Shown here: piece after piece, positions 33,043 to 43,045 of the stretch
Position numbering within the stretch: the first letter of the stretch is position 1
Layout: each line of letters opens with the position of its first letter
DNA from: Staphylococcus simiae
GTDB lineage: Bacteria; Bacillota; Bacilli; Staphylococcales; Staphylococcaceae
DNA length: 64,000 nt
Direction: 5' to 3'
Assembly (NCBI RefSeq): GCF_017357005.1
Contig: NZ_CP071589.1
Location: 1,302,001-1,366,000 of the forward strand
The notes under the pieces: model-generated
What the model was told of the DNA's origin: nothing
Databases searched by the model: none
What the model saw: the letters and a program-made list of their open reading frames with translations, nothing else
Translations under genes and position numbers: made by a program

Positions 33043-34029
33043 CTATGATTCTAGTGGTGTTTGTTTTTTACTTAATATACTTTGAGCTATGATACCACCA
33101 TGGAATTTACCATTTTCAATAAAAATAGTATTCGCATCATTACCAGCTGCAATCACACCTGCGATATAACAATTATCTATATTTGTTTCGTAAGTTTCTT
33201 TATTGTAGACAGGCGCAGTGCCAAATTCATTCGTATTAATATCGATACCTATTGATTGTAAAAAGTCATAATCAGGGTGATAGCCAATCATAGCAAAGAC
33301 ATAATCATTTGCTATTGTCTTACTTTCACCATTCACTTCATAAGTAACAGTATCTTCTGTAATTTGAGTCACATTCGCATTGAATTCCATAGCAATTTTT
33401 TCATGTTTAACTAACGCTGTAAAATTAGGTAAAATCCATGGTTTGATTGCTGAAGGGTAATCACTACCTCTATAAAGAACTGTCACATTCGCACCAGCTT
33501 TTTCTAATTCTAAGGCTGCATCTACTGCAGAGTTTTTACCGCCAATGATCACAACGTTTTGATCAAAATATGGATGTGCTTCTTTGAAATAGTGGAATAC
33601 TTTTGGTAATTCAGCACCTTCAACTTCTAATTGATTATGTTGACCATAATAACCAGTAGCAATTGTTAAGAAACGACATTCATAAACATCTTTAGTTGTA
33701 GTAATAGTAAACTTGTTATCCATTTTCTTAACTGTTAAGACTTCTTCAAAGGCATTGATTCTCAATTGATGTTGTTTAACAACTTCACGATAATAAACGA
33801 GTGCTTGATTTCTTCTAGGTTTACTTTCTTCAACTATGAATGGAATATCTCCAATACTTAATTTATCACTTGAAGAAAAGAATGTTTGATGTGTTGGATA
33901 ATTATAAATTGATTCAACAACATTTCCTTTTTCGATAACTAAGGTTTCAATACCTTTTCTTTTTTGTTCAATGGCCGCACTTAATCCGCATGGCCCTCCA
34001 CCAATAATAATACTTTCTACTTTTTGCAT
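33043..34029 (-). CDS. ypdA: Bacillithiol disulfide reductase YpdA
   Basis: NADPH-dependent flavoprotein that reduces bacillithiol disulfide in the bacilliredoxin pathway. 328 residues; FAD-binding GGGPCGLSAAIEQKRKG near 9 (with the conserved Cys of YpdA), NADPH-binding VVIGGKNSAVDAALELEKAG near 165, and a C-terminal IAGVIAAGND flavin motif near 292. It lacks the CxxC pair of thioredoxin reductase, as YpdA should. The ATG at 34029 follows a GGAGG. It pairs functionally with bshA elsewhere in the window. Confidence 0.92.
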   Translation of the reverse strand: MQKVESIIIGGGPCGLSAAIEQKRKGIETLVIEKGNVVESIYNYPTHQTFFSSSDKLSIGDIPFIVEESKPRRNQALVYYREVVKQHQLRINAFEEVLTVKKMDNKFTITTTKDVYECRFLTIATGYYGQHNQLEVEGAELPKVFHYFKEAHPYFDQNVVIIGGKNSAVDAALELEKAGANVTVLYRGSDYPSAIKPWILPNFTALVKHEKIAMEFNANVTQITEDTVTYEVNGESKTIANDYVFAMIGYHPDYDFLQSIGIDINTNEFGTAPVYNKETYETNIDNCYIAGVIAAGNDANTIFIENGKFHGGIIAQSILSKKQTPLES

Positions 34030-34346
34030 TGTTTCGGCCTCCTTTAATCCCAAATAATTATAACAGTTTGTATCTGTGTTAGCTAAGACTGTGCTTGATT
34101 ATTTATGATAAATTCATGACATTTTATTTATTCTATTCTAATTAGCTTACCTTAATAACCAAAAATAATATTAATTGTAATAAGACAACTATAAAATATT
34201 TTTATGTTTAACTTCTTTAACAATTAGATTTTCTACTATCTTGATAGCTGGAAAATCTTATGCAGTTTATTATGAATTAATAAACTGTAAACCTTTTTTA
34301 TATCAAGTGTAAACCTTTATTTTAGATTTTTAATCTTTACTAGCTC

Positions 34347-34480
34347 CTGCCCAACCTGCATTGCTTGTAGAAACTGTTTCACAGTTTCTCTGTGTTGGGT
34401 CCCAATGCAGTTATACTGATAGTGCAACTGTAATCATTAAATTTTTTCTATGGCGGGTCCCTGCATTACCCAACTTGCGT
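34347..34480. repeat. STAR-like repeat cassettes, free-standing
   Basis: Contains GCCCAACCTGCATTGC, a small hairpin (GAAACTGTTTCACAGTTTC), TCTGTGTTGGGTCCC at 34389-34403, and a second, more degenerate unit ending GGGTCCCTGCATTACCCAAC near 34455-34475. This matches the STAR signature (TNTGTTGNGGCCC) with a GG(G/T)CCC core variant. It lies in the 560-bp gap between ypdA and ebpS, outside any GGTTCTCT-bounded element. Confidence 0.65.
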
Positions 34481-34492
34481 ATTACAAAACAA

Positions 34493-34531
34493 AAAAACTG
34501 CCAACATGATTTATACTCTGTTGGCAGTTTC
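34493..34531 (-). terminator. Terminator of ebpS
   Basis: AAACTGCCAACA and TGTTGGCAGTTT form a hairpin, with T-run on the minus strand. Confidence 0.88.
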
Positions 34532-34588
34532 ATTTTATACAATAATAATGTTATATCGTAATTATTGTTACTTATCTAAAATGATATA

Positions 34589-36190
34589 TTATCGCGGAAT
34601 AACAATTTGTTGTCCATTATGGATATTATTACCACTCAAACCATTAGCACGTCTAATTTTTTCAACATTTTCAGGAGATCCTGAACCGTAGTATTGAATC
34701 GCTATACGGTATAAATTCTCTTGTCCAGAAACTGTATGTGATTGACCATTACTATTACTTTGAGCGTTATTTTGTTGATTTTGATTACTTTGTTGTTGTG
34801 ATTGATTATTATTTTGATTTGTCATTGCTTGGTTTGTATCATTACTGTATTGATCATCTGATTGATTATCAGCATCAGTAGTTGCTGCTTGATTAGCATT
34901 GTCATCACTTGATTGATCTTTATTATCGTCTTTGGCTTTGTCAGAAGATTTACTATCTTTGCTATCTTTACTATCTTTATCTGACTTACTATCTTTACTA
35001 TCTTTTGAATCATTAGATTTACTATCAGTATTAGCAATCTTATTATCTTTAGAACCATTATCATGATTATTTAAAGCCATACCAGCAAAAATAGCTATAG
35101 CACCAATAATTAATACTGCAGCGATTAATGGTAACAATACTTTCATTAAACCGCCTTTTTTCTTTTTACCATTATGATCATGGTCTTCATGTTCATCAAC
35201 TTTAGAATTATGGTGTTGTGAACCTTTGCCTTTAGCCATTGCAGCACTTGCTCCAGCTACTCCTGCTGCACCCGCACCAACTGCAGCTGCTTTTTTACCT
35301 TTATGGTTCTTATCTTGTTTATTGTTATGATTTTTGTCTTGTTTATCATGTGAGTTTTTGTCTGAATCATGTTTATGTTTACCGACTGCTGCACCTGTCG
35401 CTCCAGCTACTCCTGCCGCAGTTTTCTTACCTTTATGATGGTTATCATGCTCACCATGAATATCAGTTTGTTTATCTACTGTATCTTCTTCATGTTTGGC
35501 ATGATGATTAGATTCGTCTTTATGATCATGATGTTTTTTATGTTTATCATGTTCATGTTTACCTAGTGCACTAGCACCAACTGCTCCTACTCCTGCTGCA
35601 CCTGTTATACCCGCTGCTTTTTTATCTTTATGATGATCATCATGCTCACCATGAGCATCGTTATCACGGTGATTAGTTACGCTGTGATCAGCCTTAGTTG
35701 ATTCTTTTTCTCGTCTGTCATCATTAAAATGATTGTCATCTGCATTTCCAGCAACACCAGCTCCACCTGCAACGCCTTTTTTAACACGTGATGACTTAGG
35801 TTCTGCTGTTTGATCAGTTTTTGATTGATCCTTAGAAGCATTCACCTCATCTTGATGATTATTATGTAAATCATAGTTATCGTAACGATCATCTAGAGTG
35901 CCAGTTTCCTCACGAGTATTTGAATCTTCATTTTGAAAATCATTATTAGTATCATTAGCCACTTGTTCTGATTCATGATCTTCTTTATTATGATTTGTTG
36001 CTAAATCACGACGTCTTTTTCTTCTATGTTGATTTCTCGGCGGAAAATGTTGTTCTGCTTTTTCCTGAGTTGATTCATTTGTTGAATCAGGTTGATCTTG
36101 TTGCGTTTCTTCTGAATGGTCAGAATGCTGTTCTGGTTCAATTGACTGACGGTTTCTTTCAAAATCGTCTTTAAAATTATTATTAGACAT
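34589..36190 (-). CDS. ebpS: Elastin-binding protein EbpS
   Basis: Membrane-anchored surface protein that binds elastin through its N-terminal region. About 533 residues, longer than the 486 I recall for S. aureus. A hydrophilic, charged N-terminal half contains the conserved [20 protein letters not shown] near 50-70. A His/Lys/Asp-rich middle has three or four Ala/Gly-rich hydrophobic units (about 140-330). One strong membrane helix follows (near 350-375, [17 protein letters not shown]), then an Asn/Ser/Asp repeat and a C-terminal LysM domain ([20 protein letters not shown]). Two units share HGEHDxHHKxKK, an apparent duplication. ATG at 36190 chosen from GAAAGG spacing. Confidence 0.92.
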   Translation of the reverse strand: MSNNNFKDDFERNRQSIEPEQHSDHSEETQQDQPDSTNESTQEKAEQHFPPRNQHRRKRRRDLATNHNKEDHESEQVANDTNNDFQNEDSNTREETGTLDDRYDNYDLHNNHQDEVNASKDQSKTDQTAEPKSSRVKKGVAGGAGVAGNADDNHFNDDRREKESTKADHSVTNHRDNDAHGEHDDHHKDKKAAGITGAAGVGAVGASALGKHEHDKHKKHHDHKDESNHHAKHEEDTVDKQTDIHGEHDNHHKGKKTAAGVAGATGAAVGKHKHDSDKNSHDKQDKNHNNKQDKNHKGKKAAAVGAGAAGVAGASAAMAKGKGSQHHNSKVDEHEDHDHNGKKKKGGLMKVLLPLIAAVLIIGAIAIFAGMALNNHDNGSKDNKIANTDSKSNDSKDSKDSKSDKDSKDSKDSKSSDKAKDDNKDQSSDDNANQAATTDADNQSDDQYSNDTNQAMTNQNNNQSQQQSNQNQQNNAQSNSNGQSHTVSGQENLYRIAIQYYGSGSPENVEKIRRANGLSGNNIHNGQQIVIPR

Positions 36191-36342
36191 TGCCATTTTC
36201 CTTTCTAACTATTAATTTTACATAACATATACCCTTTTATGCCTGACTTATGTATGTTTATCAATATTATTTGAAATTTTATTTGTTGCTTATAATGTAA
36301 TTATATCTTGCTTTTTTTCCTTTAGTAAAGCAATACCTAACT

Positions 36343-37716
36343 TCAGAACAAATTTTGTAATTTTTCTTTAACATCCAACTTTCTTACTACTTCTTTTTTA
36401 TTTTTAATGTTAATTCTATCAATGTCATCATCAATATCACAGCATTGTTGCTGTTTCGGAGGAACCTCCTTAAAAAATTCCAATAAATAACGACGTCGGC
36501 ACTGATCTAAGTTGGTATAACCTAACATTCTATAAAATCCTAATTGCTTTCTTTTAAATGATTGATTAAAAATAAGTGTTAAGGCATTAATACTATAATA
36601 TGATGCAAGTGTAGCTAATATGTTCTGTTTTTCTTCTGATAATAGTTGGCCTAATGAAAATTGGTGTATATCTTCATCAGTGATCATATCACTAAATAAT
36701 AAAGTTTCCAGGATAAAACTATCATCTGGTTGATATAAACTAATTGCCTGACTTGGTTGTCCATCTCTACCAGCTCTTCCAATTTCTTGTAAATAGTTTG
36801 ACGGACTGGATGACAAATGAAAATGAACAATTGTTCTAATATCTTTCTTATTGACACCCATACCAAAGGCACTTGTAGCTACAATCACTGGAATTTCATT
36901 ATTTAAAAACTGTTGTTGTACTGTTTGTCGTTCTTGATAATTCATGTCTCCATGGTATATGCCAGTTAAATATCCATGATTATAAATATGTTGTGCAAGT
37001 TGATGACATAATTTTTTAGAAGATACGTAGATGATTGTAGGGCCTGAATATTCTAAAAAAGATAGTAACCAATTAATTTTATCACTATCATCATTAAAAT
37101 TAAGATGACTAAAAGTAATATTAGGTCTATTCATCGTCGTTTTGATAACTTCAAAGTCTACGCCTAACATGTCTTTCAAATCATCACGTAAATGAGATGG
37201 AGCTGTTGCTGTTAATGCCAATATTGTTGCTTTATGAAAATGTTTTGTTACTTTTCCAATAAGTGCATAATGTGGTCTAAAATCATATCCCCATTCAGAG
37301 AGACAATGTGCTTCATCCAGCACAATGAGTCCAATATCAATAGTAGCAATTAGTTTAAAATTGAACGGTTGTAATATAAATTCCGGACTTAAAAATATAA
37401 AGCGACTATGCTGTAACATTTTAATATTATGCCGTTTTTCGACTTCATCCATACCTGAATGTATGCATGCCACTTGTTTTTCACCATTTAGTTTCAAATG
37501 CATCACTTGATCATCCATTAATGAAATTAATGGCGAAATGATAAGTGTCGGCTTTTCATTAATATATGTTGGTAATTGATAACATAAACTTTTACCACTA
37601 CCAGTAGGCAATATACCTAATGTATGTTGACCTGATAGCACACTATCAATAATTTCTTCCTGTCCTGGTTTAAAATGATCAAAGCCAAATTTTTGTTGTA
37701 AAAATTTATGAAGCAC
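36343..37716 (-). CDS. recQ: RecQ-like ATP-dependent DNA helicase
   Basis: 3'-5' DNA helicase of the RecQ family. About 457 residues, lacking an HRDC domain. Helicase motifs: motif 0 FGFDHFKPGQEEII near 10, Walker A GILPTGSGKSLCYQLP near 32, DEAH as VLDEAHCLSEWG near 128, and motif VI QEIGRAGRDGQPS near 306. A C-terminal zinc-binding-like region follows, with cysteines in DQCRRRY and QQCCDIDDDID. Start is GTG at 37716, with GAGGTG 6 nt upstream. It overlaps the preceding ypbB-like gene by 11 nt, as in B. subtilis ypbB-recQ. Confidence 0.93.
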   Translation of the reverse strand: MLHKFLQQKFGFDHFKPGQEEIIDSVLSGQHTLGILPTGSGKSLCYQLPTYINEKPTLIISPLISLMDDQVMHLKLNGEKQVACIHSGMDEVEKRHNIKMLQHSRFIFLSPEFILQPFNFKLIATIDIGLIVLDEAHCLSEWGYDFRPHYALIGKVTKHFHKATILALTATAPSHLRDDLKDMLGVDFEVIKTTMNRPNITFSHLNFNDDSDKINWLLSFLEYSGPTIIYVSSKKLCHQLAQHIYNHGYLTGIYHGDMNYQERQTVQQQFLNNEIPVIVATSAFGMGVNKKDIRTIVHFHLSSSPSNYLQEIGRAGRDGQPSQAISLYQPDDSFILETLLFSDMITDEDIHQFSLGQLLSEEKQNILATLASYYSINALTLIFNQSFKRKQLGFYRMLGYTNLDQCRRRYLLEFFKEVPPKQQQCCDIDDDIDRINIKNKKEVVRKLDVKEKLQNLF

Positions 37717-38659
37717 TGATTTCACCTCTTTCAATACCAACTATTAATACTTTTATTTGAAAATAAGATAAATTTTCGAAGTGTTCCTTATATATCTTTA
37801 AACGTTCTCCCCGTTTAGATTGATAAAAATCCATAAACAATTGTTGTTGTGAAGATGAGCAGTAATCATCATAATTAGTCATATAACCTTTAATTAAAAT
37901 TTCTAATACATGATCTTCTATTGTATTAATTTTAACTTGTTGTTGGTTAGCTATCTGTTCCATGGTAAAACTTGCTAATAATTTTTTATAAGTTTCATAT
38001 GTTTGATTCAATAACGTCGGTTTGACAATTAATTTCCTTAAAATAGGATAGTTTGATTTTTCTAATTCAAACATCATAGTAACTAAATTGTTCATTTCAA
38101 ACTCATACAATTCAAGAGGATTAATATTTTCAATTAAACTAACTTGTTGTCTTGTATACATTGCTTCTTCAAATCCTTGCAAATAATAATGTAAGTAGCA
38201 TGTCCCTTGTTGACTAATGGCCTCAAACAGTTGATATAATTCTTGTTTAAATTCATTTGTTTGATTGTGTTTTACAATATCGTTATACACATATTTGACA
38301 GTTTCTTGAATTTTATTATTATGTGCTATAGGTATAAATTTATAACATTCCTGTTCAGTATTTGAAATCGTTTGGACTAATAACTGCAAGGCATTGAACG
38401 TTTGCGCCATACTATCAAATGTAAATCTAGGATGTGTTATGATATTAAAATTTTTAATATTTTGTTGCGATTGTTCTAAAAATCGCTCAAAAGACGGATA
38501 TTTTAAATGCGGTAAACTATGATATAATGACAACTGTTGTTGACTACAAGCGTCAAAAAATGTTTGGTGAGATTTCTTACCACTTAAAATATTAAATATG
38601 CTTTTATTCGTTTTATAGTTATGCGTTAGCTGTTGCGCTGTTTTTATAATATGTTGCAA
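37706..38659 (-). CDS. YpbB-like helix-turn-helix protein
   Basis: 317 residues, largely helical, with a C-terminal helix-turn-helix-like region (about 220-300; TMEQIANQQQVKINTIEDHVLEIL) of the kind called HTH_40/YpbB that is found fused to RecQ in some bacteria. Here it is separate but overlaps recQ and is translated just ahead of it, which suggests they act together. Start is TTG at 38659, with GAGGG 6 nt upstream. No other function is visible. Confidence 0.8.
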   Translation of the reverse strand: MQHIIKTAQQLTHNYKTNKSIFNILSGKKSHQTFFDACSQQQLSLYHSLPHLKYPSFERFLEQSQQNIKNFNIITHPRFTFDSMAQTFNALQLLVQTISNTEQECYKFIPIAHNNKIQETVKYVYNDIVKHNQTNEFKQELYQLFEAISQQGTCYLHYYLQGFEEAMYTRQQVSLIENINPLELYEFEMNNLVTMMFELEKSNYPILRKLIVKPTLLNQTYETYKKLLASFTMEQIANQQQVKINTIEDHVLEILIKGYMTNYDDYCSSSQQQLFMDFYQSKRGERLKIYKEHFENLSYFQIKVLIVGIERGEISAS

Positions 38660-38724
38660 GTTAAACCCTCACTCTGTAAAACTTTTAAATTGAAAATACA
38701 CGATAGGATGCTTAAAATTAATGA

Positions 38725-39015
<291 letters not shown>

Positions 39016-39056
39016 TTATAGATAGTATTATGTCGGGTTAGTTTTGCTAACAATTA

Positions 39057-39101
39057 AGAGAGTGTTCAGACTACAATCATGTTCTGAACACTCTTTTTTT
39101 G
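39057..39101 (+). terminator. Terminator of fer
   Basis: AGAGTGTTCAGA and TCTGAACACTCT form a hairpin, followed by seven T residues. Confidence 0.9.
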
Positions 39102-39245
39102 TTATAAGTTACTAATTTAAATGGCTTTAGGACGATTCAATAACAGAATTTATTTTAAAACAACTATTTCTGTCCCACTCCCCTTATCAAATTCATGTAA
39201 TAAAATGAATTAACCGATATTTTAATGCATACAATAAACAAAACG

Positions 39246-39420
39246 GGTTCTCTATTTATCAGGACTAATAAATAAAAAATAAATAATTTAATATATAAAT
39301 TGTTTTGAAGCCGAGACTCCTGAGGGAGCAGTGCTAGTCGAAGACTACAGGCTGAGACAGCACCCTAGGAAAGCGAGGCTTAAAAAATAATTATGTATCA
39401 GTCCAATTTGGAAGAGAACC
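39246..39420. mobile_element. MITE-like repeat, copy B, minimal form
   Basis: A 175-bp element bounded by GGTTCTCT and AGAGAACC, with no STAR cassette. The body runs GAAGCCGAGACTCCTGAGGG, GCAGTGCTAGTCGAAGACTA, CAGGCTGAGACAGCACCCTA, GGAAAGCGAGGCTT. The flanks are ACAAAACG on the left and ACAAAAACG on the right, a likely target duplication with a one-base difference. It lies between fer and ribU. Confidence 0.75.
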
Positions 39421-39423
39421 ACA

Positions 39424-39462
39424 AAAACGAGATAACCATAAAAATTTATGATTATCTCGTTT
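39424..39462 (-). terminator. Terminator of ribU
   Basis: AACGAGATAA and TTATCTCGTT flank a short loop; the minus-strand side ends in TTTTTGTG. It is adjacent to copy B of the MITE-like repeat. Confidence 0.75.
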
Positions 39463-39494
39463 ATTATTATATTTTTTATTAGTGGTGTTACTCA

Positions 39495-40040
39495 TTATAT
39501 TCTCTGTAAAAAGCCTTTAAGTCTTCTATATAACAAGACGAATATAACAGAAACAATAATACCTTTTATAATATTAAATGGAATAACACCTGACACAATA
39601 ACAACTTTAAGATTGTTTACAACATCACCTAAGTTAAAAATCATGCCGTATAATGGTAGTAGCACGAAGTAATTTAATATACTTAGTACAATAGTCATCA
39701 CAATTGTTGCCACTATTAAACCAGTTATTAATGCTTTATTTGAACGTTTATTATAATAAATAGCGTAAGCAGTTAATAAGAAACTTATACCTGCTAAAAA
39801 GTTAGCTAATGGGCCGACTGGATCACCCATATTAAATAAATAGTTTAGTAAATTTTTGACTAGAGCTACAATAATACCTGCAGCTGGACCAAAAATAAAA
39901 GTTGCCAATAATGATGGTACATCACTAAAATCTAAAGTTAAGTACGGTGGTAAAAATGGTATTGGAAACTTAATAAAAGTCAATACAAAAGCAATTGCAC
40001 TTAACATACTTATAGTAATGAGTCGTTTATTTTGTTGCAT
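39495..40040 (-). CDS. ribU: Riboflavin transporter RibU (ECF S component)
   Basis: Substrate-binding subunit of the ECF transporter that imports riboflavin; also called fmnP or ypaA. 181 residues, with about six membrane helices. The N-terminal SAIAFVLTFIKFPIPFLPPYLTLDFSD region with the conserved LTLDFSDVP is characteristic of RibU. It works with the shared EcfT-EcfA-EcfA' module, not in this window. The ATG at 40040 has GGAAGGAG upstream; the longer frame would run through the FMN riboswitch. Regulation is by that riboswitch. Confidence 0.94.
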   Translation of the reverse strand: MQQNKRLITISMLSAIAFVLTFIKFPIPFLPPYLTLDFSDVPSLLATFIFGPAAGIIVALVKNLLNYLFNMGDPVGPLANFLAGISFLLTAYAIYYNKRSNKALITGLIVATIVMTIVLSILNYFVLLPLYGMIFNLGDVVNNLKVVIVSGVIPFNIIKGIIVSVIFVLLYRRLKGFLQRI

Positions 40041-40043
40041 ATT

Positions 40044-40107
40044 CAATTTTCTCCTTCCATTCATCTCGTACAGAATAGGAGGAAAATTGTACAACAATAG
40101 ACCTCCA
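40044..40107 (-). promoter_or_regulatory. ribU Shine-Dalgarno-sequestering switch region
   Basis: In the ribU leader, the Shine-Dalgarno segment GGAGAAAATTG (40044-40054) can pair with CAATTTTCCTCC (40078-40089). The same CCTCC can instead pair with GGAGG at 40103-40107 at the 3' edge of the aptamer. The two pairings exclude each other. There is no clear terminator with a T-run before the start codon, so this favours translational control. Confidence 0.6.
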
Positions 40108-40233
40108 TCTTCTCCCATCCAGACTATACTGTCGGCTCTAGATTCACACTAGATCAGCCACTACTTCAATCGAAATAGCAGGTCGCAGGCTTAAATTACT
40201 GCCGGTTGGGACTTTCACCCGACCCCGAAGATG
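40105..40233 (-). ncRNA. FMN riboswitch (RFN element)
   Basis: The minus strand carries the conserved FMN aptamer: CGGGGTCGGGTGAAAGTCCC, then ACCGGCAGTAA, AGCCTGCGACC, a variable arm, GTGGCTGAT, AGAGCCGACAGT and ATAGTCTGGATGGGAGAAG. All five peripheral helices can be recognised. It lies about 65 nt upstream of ribU and senses FMN to shut down riboflavin uptake. Confidence 0.96.
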
Positions 40234-40395
40234 AATTTTCAATTATTTTTTACTTATTTATCATAGCCCATAACATTTTATATCTCAATACTTTTGCTCC
40301 AACTTTAACTTAGTGATTTTAATTAGTTAAAAGTTGAAATATGCACTAACACATTTTGAATCAAAGATAACTTTGATAGGACTATATTATATAAA

Positions 40396-40440
40396 AAAGG
40401 ATTAAAATGTTATTTCTGAAACAACACTTTAATCCTTTTA
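40396..40440 (-). terminator. Terminator of srrAB
   Basis: AAAAGGATTAAA and TTTAATCCTTTT flank a loop, with T-run on the minus strand, 13 nt past the srrB stop. Confidence 0.85.
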
Positions 40441-40452
40441 CTATAGTTCTAT

Positions 40453-42207
40453 TTAAGAATGGGCTTTCGGCAATTTAATGATAAAGGTTGTACCTTTACC
40501 CCATTCACTTTCAACATCAATACTTCCACCATGTTCTTCAATAATCATTTTACATATAAATAATCCTAAGCCAGTACCTTGTTTACCTCTAGTTCTTGCT
40601 GCATCTACTTTATAGAATCTTTCAAATACTTGCTGTAAATGCTCAGGTGCAATACCTGTCCCAGTATCACTGATATATAGCACATCTTTATCGTTTTCAC
40701 TATCACAAGTTATAGTAATACTATCACCCGATTTAGTATATCTTGAGGCATTATCAATAAGATTGGTTAATACTTGTTCCATTCTATCCATATCATAATC
40801 CCAAAGTTTATCATTGCAATAATCAAAAGTCATCGTTAAACCTAAATCTATAGATTGTTGTCTATATTTTACTTTCATTTTATCTAATAATATTGCAATA
40901 GGTTGTATTTCTTTAACTACGGTTAAACCTTCTGCATCCATACGTGCTACATTTAACAATTCGTTAACTAATCGATTTAAGCGTTTAGATTCATCTAACA
41001 CAATTGCTAAGGAATCACGTATTTCTTCAGGTTCTGTAACAATACCATCAACAATAGATTCTGTATAACCTTGTAACAATGATATAGGTGTTCGCAATTC
41101 GTGTGATACATTAGCAATAAAATCTTTTTTCATTTGATCCAAGTTATGTTCATTTGTCATATCTCGAATTGTTACAACGATGCCACTTTTACCACCTTGT
41201 TGGATTTTATCGATATATGATGTGATAACTACATAAAATCTTGTATTCATTTCTAAATCACGTATTTCTGTTTGTTGTGATATAAACGTATCTTCTATTT
41301 GTTGTTCCAATGCATTTTTGGTCATGTCATCCATATTTAAAGTTATATCTTTAGCCATTTTATTCGAAAGTAAAATTTCTCTATTTTCATTAATTCCTAA
41401 AACACCTTCAACCATTGAATTGATAAGACTATCTCGAATATTTGTCGATGTAGACAGTGCATCAATATGTTCTTCTATTTCTGTACTCATTTGGTTGAAA
41501 GTTCTAGATAATTGTCCAATTTCATCGTTTGTTGCGACAGTAGTTTTGTTCGTATAATCCCCTGCGGCTAAACGTTGCGCTTGATCTCTTAAATGACGCA
41601 ATGGCTTTGTAATTCGTGTAGATAAAAAGAAGGCAAAAATTGTTGTGACAATTAAAAAGATTACTGCAGTTATAGTTGTAATGATTGTAATAGCGTTGTT
41701 GGTATCTTCGATAGATTTTAAGTCTTTATAAATAAAGACACCACTATAATTACTGTTACTATTCTTTTGTGCTTTAGTTGGATAACCAACAAGCATATAC
41801 GATTTAGAATTACCTTTGTCATTAATTGTGACATTTTTAGTAATTGATTTACCTTTATCGAAAACATCATCGAAATCATTATATTTAGTAATTTCGTTTA
41901 ACATTTTAACTTTTGTCTCAGACAATGCTTTTGTTCGATGATTATGTTTATTATTTATAATCATTAAACCACCAGGATTTTCAATTAAAGTTTGGCTGTA
42001 TTTAATTGCTTCTGATTTATTATGTGATTCTTCGACCAGTGAACTTATGCGTTTAGCATCTTCTTTTATAGCATCTTCAGTATCCTGAGTGAAATAGTAT
42101 TGCATAAATGTAATTAGAGCAATACTTAAGAAAATTAAAACTGTCGTTACTATTAAAATAATAGTTAACCACAGTTTAATTACGACACTATTTAGTCGGT
42201 TCATCAT
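40453..42207 (-). CDS. srrB: Sensor histidine kinase SrrB
   Basis: Membrane sensor of the staphylococcal respiratory response system, responding to impaired respiration, low oxygen and nitric oxide. About 584 residues: membrane helix (about 10-33), an extracellular loop of about 130 residues, a second helix (about 170-195), HAMP, a PAS-like domain (about 255-350), HisKA with NVSHELRTPISLLQGY (phospho-His), and HATPase with NLIDNASRYT, DTGTGIAPE and GTGLGLF. Start at the second or third Met near 42207. It overlaps srrA by about 20 nt. The extracellular loop differs most from S. aureus. Confidence 0.95.
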   Translation of the reverse strand: MMNRLNSVVIKLWLTIILIVTTVLIFLSIALITFMQYYFTQDTEDAIKEDAKRISSLVEESHNKSEAIKYSQTLIENPGGLMIINNKHNHRTKALSETKVKMLNEITKYNDFDDVFDKGKSITKNVTINDKGNSKSYMLVGYPTKAQKNSNSNYSGVFIYKDLKSIEDTNNAITIITTITAVIFLIVTTIFAFFLSTRITKPLRHLRDQAQRLAAGDYTNKTTVATNDEIGQLSRTFNQMSTEIEEHIDALSTSTNIRDSLINSMVEGVLGINENREILLSNKMAKDITLNMDDMTKNALEQQIEDTFISQQTEIRDLEMNTRFYVVITSYIDKIQQGGKSGIVVTIRDMTNEHNLDQMKKDFIANVSHELRTPISLLQGYTESIVDGIVTEPEEIRDSLAIVLDESKRLNRLVNELLNVARMDAEGLTVVKEIQPIAILLDKMKVKYRQQSIDLGLTMTFDYCNDKLWDYDMDRMEQVLTNLIDNASRYTKSGDSITITCDSENDKDVLYISDTGTGIAPEHLQQVFERFYKVDAARTRGKQGTGLGLFICKMIIEEHGGSIDVESEWGKGTTFIIKLPKAHS

Positions 42208-42913
42208 TCGCATTTACCTCGAATTTATAACCAACGCCCCACACAGTTTGAATCATTTGTGCAGCATCATGAGATACTCGATTTAATTTTTCTCTCAAAC
42301 GTTTAACATGTGTATCTACCGTTCGTAAATCGCCATAAAATTCATAATGCCATACTTCTTTTAATAATTGTTCACGGTCAAAAACTTTATTTGGTGTTTT
42401 GGCCAAATAAATTAATAATTCATATTCTTTTGGTGTTAAATTAACTTCTTCTCCGTCAGCAAGTACGCGATGTGCATCATTATCTATTTTTAAATGTTTA
42501 AACTCTATTACATCTCGCGCGTGAGGTTCACTTTGATCTACAGTTGTAGATTGCGTTCTTCTAAGAAGTGCTTTAACACGTAAGACGACTTCTCTTGGTG
42601 AAAATGGTTTAACAATATAATCATCTGCACCAGACTCAAAACCTTCCACACGGTTAGTTTCTTCTCCTTTAGCAGTTAACATGATGATTGGTGTTTGTTT
42701 ATGTTCACGCAATTTAGTTGCCACTTCTATACCATCTATCTCAGGCAACATTAAATCGAGTAGTATGCAGGCATAATTATTTTCCATAGCAAGGTCTAAA
42801 GCTTCTTTGCCATCACTTGCTTCATGGATTTCAAAAGATTCTCTTTCTAAATATAATTTTAGTAATCTTCTGATTCTATCCTCATCATCTACGATAAGTA
42901 TTTCGTTTGACAT
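42188..42913 (-). CDS. srrA: Response regulator SrrA
   Basis: OmpR-family transcription factor that controls respiration, fermentation and virulence genes with SrrB. 241 residues: receiver domain (about 1-118) with the phospho-acceptor Asp in ILLDLMLPEIDG near 53, Lys in YIVKPFSPREV, and a winged-helix DNA-binding domain (about 135-235; LLKEVWHYEFYGDLRTVDTH). The ATG at 42913 has GGGAGG upstream. Very highly conserved with S. aureus. Similar to B. subtilis ResD. Confidence 0.97.
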   Translation of the reverse strand: MSNEILIVDDEDRIRRLLKLYLERESFEIHEASDGKEALDLAMENNYACILLDLMLPEIDGIEVATKLREHKQTPIIMLTAKGEETNRVEGFESGADDYIVKPFSPREVVLRVKALLRRTQSTTVDQSEPHARDVIEFKHLKIDNDAHRVLADGEEVNLTPKEYELLIYLAKTPNKVFDREQLLKEVWHYEFYGDLRTVDTHVKRLREKLNRVSHDAAQMIQTVWGVGYKFEVNANDEPTK

Positions 42914-43045
42914 ACAGGTTCTACCTCCCACACTGTGCTTTTCATTACATACATATTATAGCATAGGAAAACGTATTCAGTTATTAAAAATATAAAATTT
43001 GTGAAAAAAATCTCAAACTTTTTGTTTAATACATATTTTTATACA

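Noticed and set aside
34900-35050. Short tandem repeats (KDSKDSK-type) in ebpS, at first CRISPR-like
   Set aside because: The units are in-frame codon repeats encoding Asp/Ser/Lys, with no spacers or cas genes.
35239-35566. Leu/Phe-rich reading frames opposite ebpS
   Set aside because: They are antisense to the repetitive His/Asp-coding region of ebpS; their composition follows from its codon repeats.
40041-40118. N-terminal extension of ribU (MGEDGGLLLYNFPP...)
   Set aside because: The extension runs through the FMN riboswitch 3' edge and expression platform; the Shine-Dalgarno is directly upstream of the ATG at 40040.
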